From: Climacium dendroides
Taxonomy: Eukaryota > Streptophyta > Bryopsida > Hypnales > Climaciaceae
Assembly: GCA_950106755.1 (NCBI GenBank)
Contig: OX467090.1
Location: 3,720,001-3,784,000 of the forward strand
Direction: 5' to 3'
DNA length: 64,000 bases
The stretch's first letter is position 1. Each line of letters starts with the position of its first letter. Position numbers and translations under genes: made by a program. Under the pieces are notes generated by a model that saw nothing but the letters and a program-made list of their open reading frames with translations, did no database searches and had not been told where the DNA came from. Positions 57,778 to 64,000 of this stretch are shown one piece after another.

Positions 57778-60030
57778 AAAATTTCAGTAGTAGGATGACA
57801 ACAGACTCCAAATTCTGCCCACGGTGGGCTGTTTTGCCGCACAGGATGTGAGGCCCGAGTGCGCCAATACCCGCACAATAATCTGTTTCGATTGATGTTC
57901 GGGGCCCAGATAAGAAGATCACCGCCAAGGGTCTCAGGCATTCGTGAGGAGAAGAACTACCGTTTCCGCAAAGGTGGGAGGCCAGAGCAAGTGTCGAGTA
58001 GGACAGAGGTGAGATTCGAGCTGTTTTAAGAGAAACGTTGTATCCACCTTTCCTGCTCTTACTGCAGGGGCGTAGCGCTTGTTCCTTCGGAGCTTGTGGA
58101 GCGCGAGTAATTAATTTGCTGATTGATGATATCTTGCTGCGCAATTAGTGCAGTCCAATTCAAATAGCAGTTCCTGTAATTCATCCCATTTTTTTGGCTT
58201 AGGAGCAGATATGGGAGTTTCACAGACTGAGCAAGAAGAAATGAGTTGTTTCGCAGTCTAGGGTTTAGGATTTTCGCTCAGGGAAATTATCCTACTTGGA
58301 ATTGGGAATTCGTAATATATTGCGGTCCGTGACAATCAGCATAGCTATAAGTTATTCAATGCTGATGACTGCGTGATTCGAACCTTGAAAGAAGCTTGGG
58401 TCTGCAAGAGAAGAACACTGATTCATGTTTTTCCGGATTAGTACTTATTCCCGACAAAGCTAGAAAGAACTGCTCAAAGTGTGTACTGTACTATAGATGT
58501 GGTGTGAGCTGGCAGCAGTCTGGATTCAACGCCGGTGAGATCTATCGAACCGATTGAGAACTCACGTTTGTGTTGGAGAGTCGAAAGCGACTTTGCTATC
58601 ACCTTTGTTTGCTTCACATTTGAACGATGTGGTGGAAATGGCCAAATCGGTGCCACAAATGCTGATTCCTGTCATATTCACCCAATACGAGGTATCGTCA
58701 TATGTCAGAATAGGGGTGTGCACGTGTGCACCATGGGGCAGGAGAATGGGCAGCGCTAATAGCAGGGAGGAAGCCAAAGTTGTGTCAGACTGGTAGGGAA
58801 CGAGTCAAGTCGAAAACACATTCCGTGAACTGGATTGGGCGATCTGGCTGGGATTGGGATTGGGTTCTGACCCCTGTTGCGGTTCATGGATGTGTTATGA
58901 CCATTTCTGATAGGTTGCCCTATGTATGTCATTCAAACGATCTAAATTTAAATTAGTCTTGTGATTCATAATTATCAAAGGAGAACTGTAATTTAGTTTG
59001 GACCTAAGTTTTTGATGACCCTCTCTGAAGAGATGGTAATTTTCAAATAGTCAAGTCAGTTGACTGGGTTTGTATGCTAATCAATGGGTGTATGTTGGAT
59101 TCTTGCCTCAGCAATTGATTGATCCCGTCGACGGAGCTGTTCCTTGTGAAGCTGCAGTGGAGGTTTGCCGTCCTTGGGCCAGCTTGTCTTGCTTCATTTG
59201 TCCGCCGGAAGCGTCAGGTATGCGGTTTTGTTTGTGGACTTTATTTCATGTGTTTGGGTTTTCAGGATTGGAGGTGGTAGCAGATTTTTTGCGCATGTAG
59301 TTTCTTCTCAATTTGATATGTTTCTGTCCACAGGTTCAATTCTGAGGTCCATTCCGGCGTTGTTCTTTGCGATGTTCTTCTTAGTAACAGTTAGTGTGAA
59401 TTGGTTTCTGTAATGCAGGCAGATAGTGATGGGACTGCCACGTCAATTGGTGTCGTGGGATTTAGATTGTAGACATCAATTGCAGTGCAGGAGAGAGCAG
59501 AGAAGTTTTTTGTTGGTGCGTGGGCTAGGCGGTGCACAGGTGAGTGAATTAAGCGGTTGGATGACTTGTGACATGGGTTGGACTACTGTGGTCATGCTGG
59601 CAACAAATGTGTCGAAATATGAGGTCTCCTTTACAGCAATGTTTGATAGAGAGGTTGTCGCATTTTTCCAAACGTAACCGGATTTGAACATGGCTGACCG
59701 AACCCTATACCCCGGTATTGATGGGAAGAGCGCTTTGAATGGTACGAAGTTGCTTATTAACAGAGTGTTGACGTTTGTGTACCCAGGATATCTGTGCAAT
59801 CTCGGTCTTCAGGTCTCCATGGCCTATCTACCCTTCTTTAGCCCTGTCCTTGTCCTCTCACATACGAGGCAGTGGACCAATCCGGTGTTCACCATTTTCA
59901 TCAGTTTGGAAGAGATCACCTTCGAATTCCAATGCTTCAGGTATGTATCATATGCCCATCGTCACAGAAAGTTTGCCTCTCTTGGTGAGAATGTGACTGA
60001 CATGAATGAAGCATGTTGCCGTGGATTCAG
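57778..60030 (+). other. GC-richer region upstream of OSB exons; probable 5' part of that gene, unresolved
   Basis: Base composition rises sharply after the TTAA element, as expected for a transcribed region. Several CAG|GT(A/G) donor-like and pyrimidine-AG acceptor-like sites are present, for example near 59217, 59265, 59334, 59419, 59539 and 59940. I could not join exons into a convincing OB-fold. Open frames here (such as 59684-60034, containing the string ADRTLYPGIDGKSALNGTK) match nothing I recognise. Confidence 0.4.
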
Positions 60031-60567
60031 GTGAACCACAGTTGGTTGAAGAACTTTGGGAAGAGTACTTTGCGGATCCTACGCAGTGGTGGGACAACAG
60101 AGCTGACAAGGTACGACTGCATAAAAGAAAGCGGATACAATACTCGGTTCAACAAGTGACGGGACGTTTCTTGCATGTACAATTTCTTGCATGTACAAGG
60201 CCATGGGCACTTGAGGGCGATTCGTAAGGCAACAAGTATGAAATCGTGTTGCTGTCATTGAGTGGAGTGAACACTGCTCAGATCATTGCGGTGTCATCAA
60301 CAAATATTCCTGGAATATTGACTGTTAGATGCAAAATGAATATGAGACAAGTTTTAAGGATCTGATCATGGGTTGTGGTGCCTACAGAGGAATCCTAGAT
60401 CACCTGACTTTAGGCATAAGGTGACAAGGAAAGCACTTTGGATAGATGGCTGGTCAACTCCACCATGGGTAAAGGCCAGGGTCAGCTTGACAAGCAAAGG
60501 GAGAACGCAACCTCCTGTTGATTATCGCTCCAAAGATTGTCAAGCCACAACACAAGGAGACAGGTAA
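60031..60567 (+). CDS. OSB-like organellar ssDNA-binding protein, PDF-motif exons
   Basis: Exon 60031-60110 encodes E-P-Q-L-V-E-E-L-W-E-E-Y-F-A-D-P-T-Q-W-W-D-N-R-A-D-K and ends at AAG|GTACGA. The next exon begins after CCTACAG at 60388 and encodes R-N-P-R-S-P-D-F-R-H-K, then K-A-L-W-I-D-G-W-S-T-P-P-W-V-K. It ends either at GACAG|GTAACT (60563) or at the TAA at 60565-60567. Joined, they give the PDF motif (LW..FF..P..WWDNR..K...PDFKHK....LW....PPWV) of plant OSB proteins. Those bind single-stranded DNA and restrain recombination of organelle genomes. The typical upstream SSB-like OB domain was not identified, so the gene may be partial or its exons unresolved. It lies about 420 bp upstream of the PPR start. 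Confidence 0.75.
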
Positions 60568-60986
60568 CTTTAAGAATTGAGTTGGCTACCTTGTCTATTG
60601 ACTAGAGTAGGTGCATCTAGAAATATGTGATTTTGGGTGGGTCTGAGGATTTTTGTGTGCGCAATATGCTTTGTTCTTCCTTTTGGTTATTGGGTGCACT
60701 TTAAAGTGGAACGATTTGCAGTGGATTGCTATGTATGTGAGAGATATTAAGAATTCAAATGAAGATGCAAATTTGTGGATGTTGAAATATGTGAGTACTG
60801 GGCATTAGTGGTTTTCTGCACCCCTTGCACCCTTTCATTGTGTATTAGTGTTCTTCGTTCAAAGGGGATTTCTATTGAAGAATCTATTGATGAATCAGGC
60901 TATCTAAGGGCTACAATGGAAGAAGATGCATTGTGTCTAGTACTGCAAGACAGTCGAGGCATATTGTACCGGGTGGCGGCGGTAGT
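60568..60986. other. Spacer between OSB exons and PPR start
   Basis: Holds the 5' flank of the PPR gene. The PPR frame is open only from 60894 (after TGA at 60891-60893). No TATA box stands out. Confidence 0.4.
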
Positions 60987-63900
60987 ATGTCCTTGGAAAC
61001 TGCGAGAAGCACGACTGAAGCAATCAGTAATTTGAGGAATCGACTGGAACAGGGCATGGCCGTGGATTCCAGCATGTATGTTGAAGTTTTGAGACGGTGC
61101 TTGAAGGAGAAAAACCTTACTGTTAATGTGGCGAAGCAGGTTCACGACTACATCAATCAGAATGGAATGGAGCAGAATACATATGTGGCAACCAACCTAG
61201 TGAGCGTGTACATCAGGTGTGGAGGATTGGAGGATGCACGCGGAGTGTTTGATAAACTTGTCAACAAGAACGTGTTCAGTTGGAACATTATGATTGGAGG
61301 TTATGTGAAGCACAAGCACGCTGAAAAAGCAATGGAACTTTTCAATCAAATGTGCCAAAAAGGAGTCCAGGCAAATGCAGTTACTTTCTCGACCATCCTG
61401 AAGGCATGTGCCGATCCATCAGCTTTGCAGCGGGGCAAAGGAGTTCATGCGGATCTAAGACATGCTGGACTTGAGTCGGATTTGCGTGTGGGCAACGCGC
61501 TTGTCCACATGTATGCAAAGTGTGGCAGTTTGGTTGATGCTCGGCTATTTTTTGGCCGGATGGAGTATCGTGATGTGATCACGTGGAACGTGATGATCGG
61601 TGGACTTGCTGAACACGGATGTGGGAGTGAAGCATATGAACTGTTTATTCAAATGCAAAGGGAAGGGCTTAAACCCGATGCCTTCACTTGTGCAAGCATT
61701 CTGAATCCATGTTCAAGTGCAGGGGCTTTGGAGTGGGTGAAGGAGGTTCACAGGTATATCCTCCGAGCGGGACTTGAATCGGATTTGCGTGTGTGCAACG
61801 CGCTTGTCAACATGTATGGAAAGTGTGGCAGTTTGGTTGATGCTCGGCTATTTTTTGGCCGGATGGAGTATCGTGATGTGATCACGTGGAACGTGATGAT
61901 CGGTGGACTTGCTGAACACGGATGTGGGAGTGAAGCATATGAACTGTTTATGCAAATGCAAAGGGAAGGGCTTAAACCCGATGCATTCACTTGTGCGAGC
62001 ATACTGAATCCATGTTCAAGTGCAGGGGCTTCGGAGTGGGTGAAGGAGGTTCACAGGTATATCCTCCGAGCGGGACTTGAGTCGGATTTGCGTGTGTGCA
62101 ACGCGCTTGTCCACATGTATGCAAAGTGTGGCAGTTTGGTTGATGCCCGGGTAGTTTTTGACCGGATGAAGTATCGTGATGTGATCACGTGGAACGTGAT
62201 GATCGGTGGACTTGCTGAACACGGATGTGGGAGTGAAGCATATGAACTGCTTGTCCGAATGAAGCAGAAAGGCCTCGAACCAAATGCAATTACATTTGTG
62301 AGCATTCTTAATCCTTGTTCAAGTGCAGGGGCTTCGGAGTGGGTGAAGGAGGTTCACAGGCATGTCCTCGGAGCGGGACTTGAATCGGATTTGCGTGTGG
62401 GCAACGCGCTTGTCCACATGTATGCAAAGTGTGGCAGTTTGGTTGATGCTCGACTAGTTTTTGGGCGGATGGAGTATCGTGATGTGACCACGTGGACCGT
62501 GATGATCGGTGGACTTGCTGAACACGGATGTGGGAGTGAAGCATTTGAAGTGTTTATGCAAATGCAAAGGGAAGGCTTGAAACCCGATGTAATTACTTTT
62601 GCGAGCATTCTGAATCCATGTTCAAGCGCAGGGGCTTTGGAGTGGGTGAAGGAGGTTCACAGGCATATCCTCCGAGCAGGACTTGAATCGGATTTGCGTG
62701 TGGGCAACGCGCTTGTCCACATGTATGCGAAGTGTGGCAGTTTGGTCGATGCTCGGGTAGTTTTTGACCGGATGGAGTATCGTGATGTGATCACGTGGAA
62801 CGTGATGATCGGTGGACTTGCTGAACACGGATGTGGGAGTGAAGCATATGAACTGTTTATGCAAATGCAAAGGGAAGGCGTGGAACCCGATGCATTCACT
62901 TGTGCGAGCATTCTGAATCCATGTTCAAGTGCAGGGGCTTTGGAGTGGGTGAAGGAGGTTCACAGGCATGGCCTCGGAGCGGGACTTGAATCGGATTTGC
63001 GTGTGGGCACTGCGCTTGTCCACATGTATGTAAAGTGTGGCAGTTTGGTTGATGCTCGGCTAGTTTTTGACCGGATGGAGTATCGTGATGTGACCACGTG
63101 GAACGTGATGATCGGTGGACTTGCTGAACACGGATGTGGGAGTGGAGCATATGAGCTTTTTATGCAAATGCAAAGGGAAGGCTTGAAACCCGATGCAATT
63201 ACTTGTGCGAGCATTCTGAATCCATGTTCAAGTGCAGGGGCTTTGGAGTGGGTGAAGGAGGTTCACAGGCATATCCTCGGAGCGGGACTCGAGTCGGATT
63301 TGCGTGTGGGCAACGCGCTTGTCCACATGTATGCGAAGTGTGGCAGTTTGGTCGATGCTCGGCTAGTTTTTGGCCGGATGGAGTATTGTGATTTGATCAC
63401 GTGGAACGTGATGATCGGTGGACTTGCTGAACACGGATGTGGGAGTGAAGCATATGAACTGTTTATTCAAATGCAAAGGGAGGGCCTTGAACCCGATGCA
63501 TTCACTTGTGCGAGCATTCTGAATCCATGTTCAAGCGCAGGGGCTTTGGAGTGGGTGAAGGACGTTCACAGGCATGTCCTCGGAGCGGGACTTGAGTCGG
63601 ATTTGCGCGTGGGCACTGCGCTTGTCCACATGTATGCGAAGTGTGGCAGTTTGGTCGATGCTCGGGTAGTTTTTGACCGGATGGAGTATCGTGATGTGAT
63701 CACGTGGAACGTGATGATCGGTGGACTTGCTGAACACGGATGTGGGAGTGAAGCATATGAACTGTTTATTCAAATGCAAAGGGAAGGCGTGGAACCCGAT
63801 GCATTCACTTGTGCGAGCATTCTGAATCCATGTTCAAGTGCAGGGGCTTTGGAGTGGGTGAAGGAGGTTCACAGGCATATTCTCGGAGCGGGACTTGAGT

Positions 63901-64000
63901 CGGATTTGCGCGTGGGCACTGCGCTTGTCCACATGTATGCAAAGTGTGGCAGTTTGGTTGATGCTCGGCTAGTATTTGGCGGGATGGAGTATCGTGATGT
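60987..64000 (+). CDS. PPR protein, PLS class, with near-identical 101-residue repeat units (3'-truncated by window edge)
   Basis: ATG 60987 (M-S-L-E-T-A-R-S) is the first Met after the in-frame TGA at 60891; ATG 61056 (M-A-V-D-S-S) is a possible alternative. The frame is open to the window end (1004 codons). Diverged N-terminal motifs (VHDYINQNGMEQNTYVATNL, RCGGLEDARGVFDKL, WNIMIGGYVKHKHAEKAMEL) lead into S-P-L triplets, whose S motif typically reads DLRVGNALVHMYAKCGSLVD. Nine S motifs lie in the window and the unit recurs at exactly 303 bp. By homology with the gene at 1-1431, an E/DYW C-terminus is expected beyond the window. PPR proteins bind organelle RNA, one motif per base. No clear transit peptide is visible, so an upstream exon is possible. 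Confidence 0.93.
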   Translation, partial: MSLETARSTTEAISNLRNRLEQGMAVDSSMYVEVLRRCLKEKNLTVNVAKQVHDYINQNGMEQNTYVATNLVSVYIRCGGLEDARGVFDKLVNKNVFSWNIMIGGYVKHKHAEKAMELFNQMCQKGVQANAVTFSTILKACADPSALQRGKGVHADLRHAGLESDLRVGNALVHMYAKCGSLVDARLFFGRMEYRDVITWNVMIGGLAEHGCGSEAYELFIQMQREGLKPDAFTCASILNPCSSAGALEWVKEVHRYILRAGLESDLRVCNALVNMYGKCGSLVDARLFFGRMEYRDVITWNVMIGGLAEHGCGSEAYELFMQMQREGLKPDAFTCASILNPCSSAGASEWVKEVHRYILRAGLESDLRVCNALVHMYAKCGSLVDARVVFDRMKYRDVITWNVMIGGLAEHGCGSEAYELLVRMKQKGLEPNAITFVSILNPCSSAGASEWVKEVHRHVLGAGLESDLRVGNALVHMYAKCGSLVDARLVFGRMEYRDVTTWTVMIGGLAEHGCGSEAFEVFMQMQREGLKPDVITFASILNPCSSAGALEWVKEVHRHILRAGLESDLRVGNALVHMYAKCGSLVDARVVFDRMEYRDVITWNVMIGGLAEHGCGSEAYELFMQMQREGVEPDAFTCASILNPCSSAGALEWVKEVHRHGLGAGLESDLRVGTALVHMYVKCGSLVDARLVFDRMEYRDVTTWNVMIGGLAEHGCGSGAYELFMQMQREGLKPDAITCASILNPCSSAGALEWVKEVHRHILGAGLESDLRVGNALVHMYAKCGSLVDARLVFGRMEYCDLITWNVMIGGLAEHGCGSEAYELFIQMQREGLEPDAFTCASILNPCSSAGALEWVKDVHRHVLGAGLESDLRVGTALVHMYAKCGSLVDARVVFDRMEYRDVITWNVMIGGLAEHGCGSEAYELFIQMQREGVEPDAFTCASILNPCSSAGALEWVKEVHRHILGAGLESDLRVGTALVHMYAKCGSLVDARLVFGGMEYRD
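61429..64000 (+). repeat. 303-bp coding tandem repeat array
   Basis: The marker 'gagtgggtgaaggaggttca' occurs at 61731, 62034, 62337, 62640, 62943, 63246, 63549 (one base changed) and 63852, always 303 bp apart. The units are highly similar in DNA, not only in protein, indicating recent duplication or conversion. The same unit occurs at 58 and 361 in the left gene. Confidence 0.95.

Noticed and set aside
57767..58144. 125-codon minus-strand ORF
   Set aside because: No recognisable domain; it lies at the start of the transcribed-looking region on the opposite strand and starts inside the TTAA element boundary.
61429..64000. Repeat array as an assembly artefact
   Set aside because: Each 303-bp unit carries its own private differences and the frame stays open throughout, so real duplication is more likely, although unit number should be confirmed with long reads.

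Overview
This window looks like nuclear DNA of a land plant, most probably a bryophyte (moss). The evidence is an AT-rich background, TATA-containing promoters, apparent introns, PLS-class pentatricopeptide (PPR) genes ending in a DYW deaminase domain that resemble moss DYW proteins from memory, an OSB-type PDF motif, and a dense mix of plant transposon classes. The species is not determined.

Layout. 1-1431 is the 3' end of a PPR-DYW gene on the + strand. 60987-64000 is the 5' end of a second, very similar PPR gene on the same strand, built from near-identical 303-bp (101-residue) units. Just upstream of it, 60031-60567 carries two exons of an OSB-like organellar single-stranded-DNA-binding protein. 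Both gene types belong to organelle genome or transcript maintenance. The roughly 57 kb between the two PPR genes is a transposon island.

2.8-15.0 kb: AT-rich DNA with three related Helitrons. One is a small degraded copy (2805-3240), one is non-autonomous (7769-8471), and one is large with a decayed Rep-helicase gene (8472-15022). The last two abut head to tail. A TTAA-flanked non-autonomous element lies at 4330-5107; an inverted second copy lies at 57055-57773.

15.8-25.9 kb: a nest of three copies of one unfamiliar element family. Each carries a minus-strand gene with a conserved N-terminal domain, an acidic linker and a coiled coil. Copies at 17626-21108 and 21517-25574 are each inserted into the coding sequence of an outer copy. 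Target-site duplications are 5 bp (one perfect, one 4/5), and removing the inserts restores the outer reading frame at both junctions. A 215-bp CACTA-type MITE sits inside one copy.

25.9-55.1 kb: copies of a 4.4-kb LTR. LTR alpha (25873-43095) is split by four insertions: copia (28358-35895, TSD GGGAC), Harbinger-like (36155-37903, TSD TTA), pogo-like (37991-41069, TSD TA) and a hAT-like MITE (42345-42825, TSD CATTTTGC). Removing them leaves about 4358 bp, close to LTR beta (45096-49462, 4367 bp, minus strand) and solo LTR gamma (50236-54690, 4455 bp). Alpha and beta lie in opposite orientation around a gag-only internal region. All three LTRs hold a 30-codon micro-ORF whose differences are mostly synonymous.

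No rRNA gene, convincing tRNA gene, CRISPR array or bacterial-type operon was seen. Apart from the two PPR genes and the OSB exons, every recognisable coding region is transposon-borne and mostly broken.
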